Part shown: positions 23,160 through 32,040 of the stretch, in pieces | Numbering within the stretch: the first letter of the stretch is position 1 | Layout of the letters: each line of letters starts with the position of its first letter | Source of the DNA: Gaiellasilicea sp035525905 | Lineage (GTDB): Bacteria; Actinomycetota; Thermoleophilia; Gaiellales; Gaiellaceae | DNA: 62,334 bases | Assembly: GCA_035525905.1 (NCBI GenBank) | Contig: DATLDK010000087.1 | Coordinates: forward strand, 1-62,334 | Direction of reading: 5' to 3' | The notes under the pieces: model-generated | Databases searched by the model: none | Told to the model about the DNA's origin: nothing | What the model saw: only the letters and a program-made list of their open reading frames with translations | Position numbers and translations under genes: made by a program

Positions 23160-25846
23160 TCGAGTTCACCCTCGACGGACGGACGGCCTCCGCGGCGCAA
23201 GGCGAGCTCCTCGTGCACGCTGCCGCCCGGAACGGCGTCTTCATCCCAACGCTGTGCCACGACGACAAGCTCGCGCCCTATGGCGGCTGCCGCATGTGCG
23301 TCGTGGGCGTCGAGGGGTCCCCTCGCCCCCTCCCGGCCTGTGCCACGCGCGTAACCGAGGGGATGGCGGTGTCCACCAATTCCGCCGTGCCGCAGCTGCG
23401 CAAGACGCTGACGGAGATGCTCCTCTCCGAGCACCTGAATGACGACCCGGGCGGGCGGCCGAACGAGCTCACCGATCTCGCCCACGAGCTCGGCGCCGAG
23501 GCGCCGTTTCTTCTCCCCGACGCGAAGCGGGAGCCGTACGACGACCGCAACAGGCTGATGGGCTACGAGCCGGACACCTGCATCCTCTGCAATCGCTGCG
23601 TGCGCTACACACAAGAGGTCATGCAGTGCTCGGCCCTCTCGCTGGAGGGCCGGGGGCCGGACGCGCGGATCGTTCCAACGTGGGAGCGCTCGTGGCTCGA
23701 CACCGAGTGCGAGCTGTGCGGCGGCTGCCTCTCGACCTGTCCGACCGGCGCCATCTACGAGAAGTTCCTCGAAGGATCGGGGATCGAGGAGCGAGCGCTC
23801 GAGCAGACGAAGACGACGTGCACCTTCTGTGGAGTCGGGTGCCAGCTCGATCTCAACGTCGACCCGGAGACGAAGAGGATCGTCAAGGTCACCTCGAAGT
23901 CCGAGTACGCCTCGAACGAGGGCAACCTCTGCGTCAAGGGCCGCTTCGCCTTCAACTTCGTCCACCATCCCGACCGCCTGACCGAACCACTCGTCAGAGG
24001 AGAGGACGGAGAGCTGCACCCGACCAGCTGGGAGCATGCCCTCGAGGTCGCCGCGACCGGGCTGAAGGGGGTGATGGAGCGCCACTCGCCGCAGGCGGTC
24101 GGGGTCCTCGCCTCGGCGCGGCTGACGAACGAGGAGAACTACCTGATCCAGAAGCTCGCCCGGACGGGGCTCAAGACCCATTCCGTCCATTCCTGCGAAG
24201 CCACCTGACACGCTCCGACCCTCTACGGCCTGGTCAGGTCGTTCGGCAGAGGCGCTTCCACCAACTCGATCCCGGAGATCGAGAACGCCCGGTTCCTGCT
24301 CGTGATCGGTTCGAACACGACCGAGGCGCACCCGGTGCTGGCGCTCCGGATCAAGAAGGCGGTGCGGAAGGGCGCCACCCTCGTCGTCGCCGATCCGCGG
24401 GCGATCTGGCTGACCAAGCTGGCCAAGCGCCACCTGCAGCTCCGGCCCGGCTCCGACGTCTGGCTGCTGAACGCGATCATGCACGTGATCCTCGACGAGG
24501 GATTGCAGGACGACACGTACATCGCCTCCCACTGCGAGGACTTCGAGTCGGTGCGCGAGGTCGTCGCCCGGTACACGCCGGAGGAGGCCGAGCGTGTCAC
24601 GGGCGTCTCGGCGGACGCGATCAGGGCCACCGCGCGCGAGTACGCCGGCGAGCGCCATGCCGCGATCTTCTACACGCTCGGGATCACGGAGCACGCCTGC
24701 GGCGTCGACAACATCTGGTCGCTCGCGAACCTGGTCCTGATGACCGGCCATCTCGGCTACGAGTCGACCGGCCTCAACGCGCTGCGCGGCCAGAACAACG
24801 TCCAGGGACTGAACGACTCGGGCGCCAACCCGCACTACTTCCCGGGCTACCAGCCCTGGGACGACCCCGACGTGCAGGCGAAGTTCGCCGATGCCTGGGG
24901 CGTCGACCTGCCGAAGCGTGCCGGGTACCGGCTCGACCAGATCATGTCCGGGCTCCACGACGGCCGCGTGAAGGCGCTCTACCTGATCGGCGAGAACCCC
25001 GCGCAGACCGAGCCGAACGCCAAGCACGTCGAGGAGGGGCTCGCGAAGCTCGAGTTCCTGGTCGCCCAGGACCTGTTTCTGAACGAGACCTCGACGCGGT
25101 TCGCCGACGTCGTGCTCCCCGCGTCGAGCTTCGCGGAGAAGGATGGCACCTTCACGAACACCGAACGCCGCATCAACCGCGTGCGCGCGGCCGTCCCGTG
25201 CCCGGGGAGCGCCCGCGGCGACCGGGAGATCGTGATTGCGCTCGCGAGGGCTCTGGGGTGCGACTGGCCCGACTACCCGGACGCCGAGTCGGTCTGGAAC
25301 GAGCTCGCCGACCTTTCGCCGAACTGGTTCGGCGTCCGTTACCCCCGGCTGGAGGAGCACGGGATCCAGTGGCCGTGCCCGTCGCAGGACCATCCGGGAA
25401 CGATGTTCCTCCACGAGGGCCACCCCTCGCTGCCCTCGGGGAAGGGCAAGTTCCATCCAGTCGAGTATCAGCCGCCGATCGAGGAGCCGGACTCCGAGTA
25501 TCCGTTCGTGTTGTCGACCGGGAGAACGCTGTATCACTACAACTCCGGCGGGATGACCATGCGCGAGGACGGGATCACCGACAAGCAGCTCGATCCGTTC
25601 TTCGAGATCGCCGCCGAGGATGCGTCCGCGCTCGGCGTCGCCGAAGGCGAGTGGGTCCGCCTGGTCTCGCGCCGCGGGGACATCCGGGCCCGGGCGAAGG
25701 TGTCGCAACGCGTCTATCCGGGCCTCGTCTGGATGGCCCTCCACTTCGCCGAGGCAAGGGTGAACACGCTCACGCACGACGTCGGCGACCCGCTGATCGG
25801 GACGCCCGAGTACAAGGTCTCCGCGGTTCGGCTGGAGCGCGTCTGA
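23156..25846 (+). CDS. fdhA: Formate dehydrogenase alpha subunit, selenocysteine type (in-frame TGA at codon 351)
   Basis: One 896-residue protein if TGA 24206-24208 is read as Sec. N-terminal NuoG-like [2Fe-2S] domain (C34, C45, C48, C62), two ferredoxin [4Fe-4S] clusters (C142-C158; C185-C195), then the molybdopterin domain with its own [4Fe-4S] cluster (C222, C225, C229, C259). The Sec context SCEAT-U-HAPTLYGL matches Sec formate dehydrogenases (V-U-HxPSVAGL), where U ligates Mo/W. Frame and homology continue unbroken after the TGA to the MGD-binding C-terminus. It oxidises formate to CO2 (or the reverse). The His/Cys ligand motif of complex I cluster N3 (HxxxCxxC) after residue 90 is missing. 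Confidence 0.92.
24225..24242 (+). promoter_or_regulatory. Candidate bacterial SECIS element of fdhA
   Basis: Begins 16 bases after the TGA. Arms ACGGCCT and AGGTCGT form seven pairs (one G-U) around the loop GGTC (24232-24235). The same GGUC occurs in the loop of the E. coli fdhF SECIS element, and the first loop base is G as the bacterial model requires. Confidence 0.7.
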
Positions 25847-26586
25847 CCTCCCTCGCCGCCGCGCACGTCGAGCCGCTGCTCCGGGGCCGCATCGGGCGGC
25901 CCTACGTCTACCGGGTGCAGTGCGAGACGACCCAGCGGCTGCTCGACGCGGCGCAGCCTGAAGGGGCCGTCGCGGTCACGGAGGAGCAAACGCTCGGCCG
26001 CGGGCGCATGGGGCGTCGGTGGGAGGCTCCCGCCGGCAGCTCGATCCTCCTCTCGGTGCTGCTGAGACCGCCCGCCGATCGGCCCGCAGCGGAGCTGACG
26101 CTCGTGGCCGGGGTGGCGACGGCGATCGCCGTCGAGCAGGCGACTGGGCTCGCCGTGCAGATCAAGTGGCCGAACGACGTGATGCTGGACCGGCGCAAGG
26201 TGGCGGGCTGCCTGGCCGAGCTGAAAGAAGGCGCGGTCGTGCTCGGAATCGGCGTGAACGTGAACCAGACTCGGGTGGAGCTTCCCGTGGAGACCAAGGC
26301 CTCTGCCGGGTCGCTTCGCTCGCTGACCGGGCGCGTGTACGAGCGAGCCGCGATCGTCGCAACCCTTCTGCTCGAGCTCGAGCAGCGCTACGACGCCTGG
26401 CGGGAGCACGGGCTCGACGCGATCTACGACGACCTCGGCGCGCGGGACTTCCTCCGTGGACGCAGGGTCAGCGTCGACGGCGTCTCCGGCGTCGCGCAGA
26501 TGATCTTGCGCGACGGCCGGCTCGAGGTCTCCACGGAGTCAGGCCTGGCGGTCGTCGAGAGCGGCGAGGTTCTGTTCGAGCGCTGA
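25843..26586 (+). CDS. birA: Biotin-[acetyl-CoA-carboxylase] ligase (catalytic domain only)
   Basis: A biotin protein ligase without the DNA-binding domain. Motifs are EEQTLGRGRMGRRWEAP (ATP/biotin loop), SILLSVLLRP, KWPNDVML, KVAGCLAE and GIGVNVNQ. It charges the biotin carrier of acetyl-CoA and related carboxylases. No ATG, GTG or TTG precedes the conserved IGRPYVYRV region in this frame; CTG 25843 overlaps the fdhA stop as CTGA, matching the 4-base overlaps common here, so a CTG start giving 247 residues is proposed. GTG 25915 would cut into the conserved domain. Convergent overlap of 48 bases with mobA. Confidence 0.8.
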   Translation: MTSLAAAHVEPLLRGRIGRPYVYRVQCETTQRLLDAAQPEGAVAVTEEQTLGRGRMGRRWEAPAGSSILLSVLLRPPADRPAAELTLVAGVATAIAVEQATGLAVQIKWPNDVMLDRRKVAGCLAELKEGAVVLGIGVNVNQTRVELPVETKASAGSLRSLTGRVYERAAIVATLLLELEQRYDAWREHGLDAIYDDLGARDFLRGRRVSVDGVSGVAQMILRDGRLEVSTESGLAVVESGEVLFER

Positions 26587-27078
26587 CAGCTCGTCCGGCG
26601 TATTCGCGTTCACCAACAGGCGCGCGTCCGCCTCGACGACTCGGCGATTGACGCCGCGCAGAGAGAATTCCCCAGCCGCGAGGCGGCTCTCGAGCTCGGG
26701 GAGGTCGGCCTTCGCATAAGCGCCTGGGAGCGGCCCCGTCTGCGTGACCGCCCTGGCCTCGCCCAGCTCGCGCAGCAGCGCCGGCGTCACGAGCGGGCAA
26801 TCCACGGGGAGGAAGACGGCGACCTCGGTCGCTGACGCGTGCAACCCGGCGATCACCCCGACGATCGGCGCCCGCGGCTCCCGCGGCTCCACGACGACCT
26901 CGAACGGGAGGTCGAGATCGCCTTTCCCGACCGCCAGGCGGTGCGGGAACGCATCCCCCAGCGTGCGCCAGCCACGCAGGGCCAGCAGCTCGCCGTCGAA
27001 GAGCGCAAGCGGCTTGGGCGCGCCGAAGCGCGCGGAGGCGCCGCCCACGAGCAACACGCCGGTTACGTAATCCGCCAC
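26539..27078 (-). CDS. mobA: Molybdenum cofactor guanylyltransferase-like protein
   Basis: A 179-residue nucleotidyltransferase with GVLLVGGASARFGAPKPL (7-24), the family LAGGxSxRMGxxK motif, and FLPVDCPLVTP near 100 carrying the metal-binding Asp. MobA links GMP to molybdopterin to form MGD, the cofactor of the formate dehydrogenase encoded next to it. The protein is a little short and diverged (ARFG instead of SRMG), so activity is inferred from context. GTG start overlaps the fdhD stop by 16 bases. Confidence 0.8.
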   Translation of the reverse strand: MADYVTGVLLVGGASARFGAPKPLALFDGELLALRGWRTLGDAFPHRLAVGKGDLDLPFEVVVEPREPRAPIVGVIAGLHASATEVAVFLPVDCPLVTPALLRELGEARAVTQTGPLPGAYAKADLPELESRLAAGEFSLRGVNRRVVEADARLLVNANTPDELSALEQNLAALDDRQA

Positions 27079-27836
27079 GACTCCGTATAGACGTTGAGCG
27101 AGCCGCCCCGGACGAAGCCGCAGAGCGTGATCCCACGGTCGGTGGCGAGCTCGATCGCCAGCGACGAGGGCGCTCCGACTGCCACAAGGAGCGGGCAGCC
27201 GGACACAGCCGCCTTCTGGACGAGCTCGAAGGACAGGCGGCCGCTGACGCAGATGATCCAACGCGATAGCGGCAGCAGCCCGTCGAGGAACGCCCGGCCG
27301 ACGACCTTGTCCAGCGCGTTGTGCCGGCCCACGTCTTCCCGCACGCAGAGCAACTCACCCTGCGACGAGAAGAGGCCGCTCGCGTGCAGGCCTCCTGTCG
27401 CTTCGAACGCAGCCTGCGCCGCGCGCAGGCGGTCGGGCAGCGTCACGACGAGCGCGGCCGGAACACTGAGGTCGCTCTCGATGCGCGGCGTCTCGAACGA
27501 CACCGCCTCGAGCGCGCCCTTGCCGCAGACCCCGCATGACGACGATGTGTAGAAGCTCCGCTGCACCCGGCCAAGGTCGACTCCGGGCGCGTCCAGCTCG
27601 ATCGTATTCGCCGCCAGGTCGTCGGGCACGCGGGCGGAAACGGGTTGCAGCCCCTCGGTCAGCGCAAAACCCAGCGCGAGCTCCTCGTCATGCCCCGGGG
27701 TGCGCATGGTCACCGCGACGGGCAACCCGCCGATTCGCAGCTCGAGCGGCTCCTCGACGGCGACGAGGTCGCCTGCCTCGCCGCCCGGCACGCGGATCAC
27801 GGTCACGCGCGCCGTCGTGAGCGCAGGCGCCTCCAC
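27063..27836 (-). CDS. fdhD: Formate dehydrogenase accessory sulfurtransferase FdhD
   Basis: A 257-residue FdhD, which carries sulfur from a cysteine desulfurase to the Mo/W-bis-MGD cofactor before insertion into formate dehydrogenase. C101 and C104 (CGVCGK) form the sulfur-carrying loop, and GRHNALDKVVG and SGRLSFELVQKAA are conserved family segments. TAGGAT is exactly 6 bases before GTG 27836, so a leaderless transcript is likely. Convergent with the fdh operon, downstream of which lies mobA. Confidence 0.93.
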   Translation of the reverse strand: MEAPALTTARVTVIRVPGGEAGDLVAVEEPLELRIGGLPVAVTMRTPGHDEELALGFALTEGLQPVSARVPDDLAANTIELDAPGVDLGRVQRSFYTSSSCGVCGKGALEAVSFETPRIESDLSVPAALVVTLPDRLRAAQAAFEATGGLHASGLFSSQGELLCVREDVGRHNALDKVVGRAFLDGLLPLSRWIICVSGRLSFELVQKAAVSGCPLLVAVGAPSSLAIELATDRGITLCGFVRGGSLNVYTESWRIT

Positions 27837-27842
27837 GAGCCG

Positions 27843-27848
27843 ATCCTA
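27843..27848 (-). promoter_or_regulatory. -10 element of fdhD
   Basis: TAGGAT, 6 bases upstream of GTG 27836. Confidence 0.5.
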
Positions 27849-27893
27849 CTTCGCGCAGGTTTACGGCCGATGAGGCATCTCGGATGTAAGGAA

Positions 27894-28253
27894 ATGATGA
27901 GCGAGCAATCCGCAGTCGACTTCGGTAGCGGGCTTCGTGCCCATCTCGGCCTCGAGCGCGCCGAGCTCGACCTCGTCCCGGAGCCCGAGGCGCCCGTGGA
28001 GCCAGTCGCCGCGACGGTGGACGCCCCCGGCCCGGACGCGGCGGTGACGGAGCAGTTCGAGGCCCTCGCAGCGCTCGAGGCCGAGCTGCTCGAGCGCGAG
28101 CGCAAGCTGACGCTGCGCGAGGCCACGCTGGCGAGCCGCGCCGGCAGTCTGCTCGCCGCCGCGCAGGCGCTCTACGACGACGTGCTCGGCGGCGGTCCCT
28201 CGCCTCACGACGACGAGCTCGGCCGCCTGCGGCGGCGGAAGAGCGTGGCCTGA
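27894..28253 (+). CDS. Small protein of unknown function with coiled-coil region
   Basis: About 119 residues. An acidic, Pro/Ala-rich N-terminal half is followed by a likely coiled coil at about 55-95 (ALEAELLERERKLTLREA) and a basic tail. AAGGA lies just upstream of two adjacent ATGs (27894, 27897); the second is better spaced. An ATG at 27870 is also possible. It is followed 7 bases later by a small membrane protein gene, so the two are probably co-transcribed. No family recognised. Confidence 0.55.
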   Translation: MMSEQSAVDFGSGLRAHLGLERAELDLVPEPEAPVEPVAATVDAPGPDAAVTEQFEALAALEAELLERERKLTLREATLASRAGSLLAAAQALYDDVLGGGPSPHDDELGRLRRRKSVA

Positions 28254-28260
28254 CGCCCGC

Positions 28261-28458
28261 ATGCTGGCACGGATCCGCGAGGACCGACTGCTGCGGTGGA
28301 GCGCCTACGCCGCCGTGCCGTTCCTGTGGCTCGCGCTCGCGCTCCTGAACCCCTTCCTCCTGCTCGTGCCGCCGCTGATCACGCTCGCGCTCTGGAAGGC
28401 GATGCAGTACGAGATCCTGTCGCGCGTCGACCCGGTCGACGAGCCCGACTTCTTCTAG
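28261..28458 (+). CDS. Small membrane protein of unknown function
   Basis: A 65-residue protein with one or two hydrophobic segments (about 16-48, WSAYAAVPFLWLALALL then PFLLLVPPLITLALW) and an acidic C-terminus. Downstream of the coiled-coil gene with a 7-base gap; converges on glmS. Unknown function. Confidence 0.55.
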   Translation: MLARIREDRLLRWSAYAAVPFLWLALALLNPFLLLVPPLITLALWKAMQYEILSRVDPVDEPDFF

Positions 28459-28465
28459 CTGCTCG

Positions 28466-30292
28466 CTACTCGACCGTGACCGTCTTCGCGAGATTGCGCG
28501 GCTGGTCGACGTTGAGGCCCTTCAGCCGTGCGATCCGGTAGGCCAGCAGCTGCAGCGGGATCACGGCGAGCACGGCCTGGAGGAACTTCGGCGTCTTCGG
28601 CACGTAGATGACGTCGTCGGCGTGGTGCTGGATGTCCTCGTTCCCGTCCGTCGCGATCGCGATCACGTGCGCACCGCGCGCCCGCACCTCCTGGATGTTC
28701 GAGACGAGCTTGTCGTACACGTGGATGTCCGTCGCCACGACGACCACCGGGGTGTCCTCGTCGAGGAGCGCGATCGGTCCGTGCTTCATCTCGCCCGCCG
28801 AGTACGCCTCGGTCGGGATATAGCTGATCTCCTTCAGCTTCAGAGCGCCCTCGAGCGCGACCGGCAGGCCGATGTGGCGTCCGAGGTAGAGGAAGAAGGG
28901 CTTGTCGACGAAGCGGCGCGCGATCTCCTCGATCGGATGGTCGCCGTCGAGGAACTGGTTGATCTTCTGCGGGAGCTCGTAGACCTTGTCGAGGATGAAC
29001 GAGAGTTCGCCGGGCGGCATCGTCTCGCGGATCTGGGCGAGCTTCAGCGCGATCAGGTAGAGCAGCGACACCTGTGCGGTGAACGTCTTCGAGGCCGCGA
29101 CGCCGACCTCCATGCCGCACCGCGTGAAGAGCACCGAGTCGACCTCCCGGGTGATCTGGGAGCCCATCATGTTCGTGATCGCGACCGTGCGCGCGCCCTT
29201 CTCGCGGGCAAGCTTCATCGCCTCGAGCGTGTCGCGCGTCTCGCCCGACTGGGAGATCCCGATCACGAGCGTGTTCTCGTCGATTACCGGGTTCCGGTAG
29301 ATCCACTCCGACGCGATGTCTGGCTCGACCGGGATGCGGGCCCACTCCTCGATCACGTAGCGGCCGACGACGCCTGCGTGGTAGGCCGTGCCGCACGCGA
29401 GGATGACGATGCGGCGCAGATCCCTCAGCTCCTGCTCCGAATGGCCTAGCCCGTCCAGGACGAGCGTCCCGTGGCGGACGCGGTCACCGATCGTCTCCGC
29501 GACGGCCTCGGACTGCTCGTAGATCTCCTTGAGCATGAAGGTCTCGTAGCCACCCTTCTCGGCGCCTTCCTCGTCCCAGTCGAGCTCGACCGGCTCGTGC
29601 TCGACACTCGTGCCGTCGGCGCGCGTGAAAACGGCGCCCCCGGGCGTGACCGCCACGATGTCGCCGTCGTCCGGGAACTGCACGAGGCGCGTCTCGCTGA
29701 GGAACGCAGCCGCGTTCGAGGCCAGGAACATCTCGCCCTCGCCGATCCCGACGACGAGCGGCGTCTGGTGCCGGGCGGCCACGAGCTCGTCGGGATGGTC
29801 GTGATGGATGACGACGAACGTGAAGTGGCCCTCGAGCTCGGTGAAGGTGCGGCGCACGGCCTCGGCGAGGTCGCCCGCGTAGTGGCGCTCGATCAGGTGG
29901 ACGACCGTCTCGGCGTCCGTCTCCGACGTGAACGTGTGGCCGTCCGCGAGCAGGCCGTCGCGGAGCTCCCGGTAGTTCTCGACGATGCCGTTCAGGACGA
30001 TGGAGAGCTTGGCGCCGTCGCAGCCGATCAGGGGGTGCGCGTTCGCCTCGGTGACAGCTCCGTGCGTCGCCCAGCGAGTGTGGCCGAGGCCGTGCGTCGC
30101 GCGGGAGCCATTGGGGCCCGCCGCGACCTTGAGGTTCTGGAGGTTGCCGATCGCCCGGACGTAGTCGAGTCCGTCGGCCTCCCTCAGCGCGATCCCGGCG
30201 GAGTCGTACCCGCGGTACTCGAGACGCTCGAGCCCTTGCAGGAGAAGCGCCTTGCACTCTCTGGGCCCGACGTAACCGATGATTCCGCACAT
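28466..30292 (-). CDS. glmS: Glutamine-fructose-6-phosphate aminotransferase (isomerizing)
   Basis: A 608-residue enzyme of UDP-GlcNAc synthesis making glucosamine-6-phosphate. C2 is the glutaminase nucleophile (N-terminal MCGIIGYVG), with the Ntn domain to about 240, followed by two SIS domains (GISQSGETRDTLEA, VGVAASKTFTAQ, RHIGLPVALEGALKLKE). The C-terminal NLAKTVTVE is the family signature end. Lies 85 bases after glmM, with a hairpin between them. No glmS ribozyme seen. Confidence 0.96.
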   Translation of the reverse strand: MCGIIGYVGPRECKALLLQGLERLEYRGYDSAGIALREADGLDYVRAIGNLQNLKVAAGPNGSRATHGLGHTRWATHGAVTEANAHPLIGCDGAKLSIVLNGIVENYRELRDGLLADGHTFTSETDAETVVHLIERHYAGDLAEAVRRTFTELEGHFTFVVIHHDHPDELVAARHQTPLVVGIGEGEMFLASNAAAFLSETRLVQFPDDGDIVAVTPGGAVFTRADGTSVEHEPVELDWDEEGAEKGGYETFMLKEIYEQSEAVAETIGDRVRHGTLVLDGLGHSEQELRDLRRIVILACGTAYHAGVVGRYVIEEWARIPVEPDIASEWIYRNPVIDENTLVIGISQSGETRDTLEAMKLAREKGARTVAITNMMGSQITREVDSVLFTRCGMEVGVAASKTFTAQVSLLYLIALKLAQIRETMPPGELSFILDKVYELPQKINQFLDGDHPIEEIARRFVDKPFFLYLGRHIGLPVALEGALKLKEISYIPTEAYSAGEMKHGPIALLDEDTPVVVVATDIHVYDKLVSNIQEVRARGAHVIAIATDGNEDIQHHADDVIYVPKTPKFLQAVLAVIPLQLLAYRIARLKGLNVDQPRNLAKTVTVE

Positions 30293-30343
30293 CTCAAGCC
30301 CCCTATTCCCGACTCACCCGGGGCCAACCTCCCCCGAGAACGC

Positions 30344-30379
30344 AAAAAGCCCGGCAAAGCTCCCGACACGACGCGGGCT
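30344..30379 (-). terminator. Hairpin with T-run between glmM and glmS
   Basis: On the minus strand, AGCCCG (30379-30374) pairs with CGGGCT (30353-30348) around a 20-base loop, followed by TTTTT. It overlaps the glmM stop codon. It may terminate or attenuate transcription into glmS. Confidence 0.4.
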
Positions 30380-31637
30380 AGCCGAGCTCCCTCTTGACGA
30401 GGGACGCAATCCTACCACAGAGGTCCTGAGCCAACTCCTCCGTCTCGGCCTCGCCGAGCACGCGGATCAGTGGCTCGGTGCCCGAGGCGCGCACGAGGAC
30501 GCGGCCGCTGCCGTTGAGCTCCGCGTTCAGACGCTCCGCCTCCGCAAGAGCGTCCGCCGGCACCTCCCGGCGCGCGACCCGCACGTTCTCCTTGGCCTGG
30601 GCGTAGCGCGGCATCACAGCCGCGGCCTCGGCGAGCGTGCGACCCGCGACAGCTCCGCAGAGCAGTAGCGCCGCCGCGAGTCCGTCACCCGAGACATGGT
30701 CGCGTAGGCAGATGATGTGCCCGGACTGCTCGCCGCCGAGAATCGCGTGCTCGCGCCGGAGTGCCTCGAGCACGTATCGATCCCCAACCGCGGTGGTCAC
30801 GACCCGGATGCCCCGCTCCTCCATCAGGCGGTGGAAGCCGAGATTGGTCATGACGGTGACGGCGACGACGTCGACTCCGAGGTGCAGAGCGAGGATGGCG
30901 AGGATCTGGTCGCCGTCGACCACGTTCCCATCGCGGTCGACGGCCAGCATGCGATCGCCGTCGCCGTCGAAGGCAACCCCGAGATCGAGCCCGCCGGCCG
31001 TGACGGTCTCCTGGAGCAGCGCGAGGTCGGTGGCGCCGCAGCCGCTGTTGATGTTGTCGCCGTCGGGAGCGGCGCCGATCGCCGTCACCTCGGCGCCCAG
31101 GTGCTCGAACGCCTCCGGCGCGATGTCCGAGTAGGCGCCATTGGCGCAGTCGACGGCGATTCGCAAGCCCGAGAGGTCCGTCCCGAAGCGCTCGACGACG
31201 TGCTCGAGGTAGCTGTCCGTGGCGACGCCGACCCGGTCGATGGCGCCACCGCCGCGGGCCGGAGCGTCGAGCAGCGCTTCGATCTCCTCCTCCGACTCGT
31301 CGCTCAGCTTGTTGCCGGAGCGGTCGAAGAACTTGACGCCGTTGTACTCCGGCGGGTTGTGCGACGCGGAGATGACGACGCCGAGGTCGAGCGCGAGGAG
31401 GGCCACGGCTGGGGAGGGCAGAACCCCGGCGAGGACGGCGTTGCCGCCTGCGGAGACCACGCCCCGTGCGAAGGCCTCCTCGAGCTCTGGCCCCGAGGCG
31501 CGCGTGTCGCGGCCGACGAAGACGCGGCCCCGCCCGGACCAGAGGGTCGCAGCCTTGCCGAGCTGCTCGACGAGCTCGACGGTCAGGTCCGCGCCGACAA
31601 CACCCCGGACGCCGTCCGTCCCGAAATAGCGGCGCAA
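30378..31637 (-). CDS. glmM: Phosphoglucosamine mutase
   Basis: A 419-residue alpha-D-phosphohexomutase converting glucosamine-6-P to glucosamine-1-P. The active-site Ser S92 is in ISASHNP, metal-binding DGDGDR is near 230 and the sugar-binding EQSGH near 305; the C-terminal RASGTEPLIRV binds phosphate. Slightly shorter than the usual 445. TTG start 31637 lies 7 bases after rpsI, giving a rplM-rpsI-glmM unit as in many Gram-positives. Confidence 0.94.
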   Translation of the reverse strand: MRRYFGTDGVRGVVGADLTVELVEQLGKAATLWSGRGRVFVGRDTRASGPELEEAFARGVVSAGGNAVLAGVLPSPAVALLALDLGVVISASHNPPEYNGVKFFDRSGNKLSDESEEEIEALLDAPARGGGAIDRVGVATDSYLEHVVERFGTDLSGLRIAVDCANGAYSDIAPEAFEHLGAEVTAIGAAPDGDNINSGCGATDLALLQETVTAGGLDLGVAFDGDGDRMLAVDRDGNVVDGDQILAILALHLGVDVVAVTVMTNLGFHRLMEERGIRVVTTAVGDRYVLEALRREHAILGGEQSGHIICLRDHVSGDGLAAALLLCGAVAGRTLAEAAAVMPRYAQAKENVRVARREVPADALAEAERLNAELNGSGRVLVRASGTEPLIRVLGEAETEELAQDLCGRIASLVKRELG

Positions 31638-31644
31638 GAGCGGG

Positions 31645-32040
31645 TTAGCGCTTGGAGAACTGGGGCGCCTTGCGCGCCTTGTGGAGGCCGGCCTTCTTCC
31701 GCTCGACCTTGCGTGCGTCGCGCGTCAGGAACCCCTCCCGCTTCAGCGGCAGGCGCAACTCCGGATCGGCCTCGACGAGCGCGCGCGCGATGCCGTGACG
31801 GACGGCGCCGGCCTGGCCGGACGAGCCGCCGCCGTGGACGCGGACGCGGATATCGAAGGTGCCCTCGACCCCAGCCGTCTTCAGCGGGGCGAGCGCCGCC
31901 ATGCGGTGCGTCATGCGCGGGAAGTAGTCCTCGAGCGTGCGGCCGTTGAACCAGGTCTTGCCGTCGCCCGGACGCAGGATCACGCGCGCGACGGACGTCT
32001 TGCGCTTGCCGGTGCCGAGGTATTGCGCCTGCTCTGCCAC
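31645..32040 (-). CDS. rpsI: 30S ribosomal protein S9
   Basis: A 131-residue S9 with GTGKRKTSVARV near the N-terminus, GGGSSGQAGAVRHGIARAL and the basic C-terminal tail ending FSKR, which contacts P-site tRNA. GTG start shares one base with the rplM stop. Confidence 0.97.
   Translation of the reverse strand: MAEQAQYLGTGKRKTSVARVILRPGDGKTWFNGRTLEDYFPRMTHRMAALAPLKTAGVEGTFDIRVRVHGGGSSGQAGAVRHGIARALVEADPELRLPLKREGFLTRDARKVERKKAGLHKARKAPQFSKR

Noticed and set aside
22724..25777. 1017-codon open frame antisense to fdhB and fdhA
   Set aside because: High-GC shadow frame with low-complexity composition; the opposite strand encodes clear, motif-rich proteins.
28466..30377. glmS ribozyme or riboswitch upstream of glmS
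   Set aside because: The 85-base gap is too short and shows no ribozyme core; only a terminator-like hairpin was seen.
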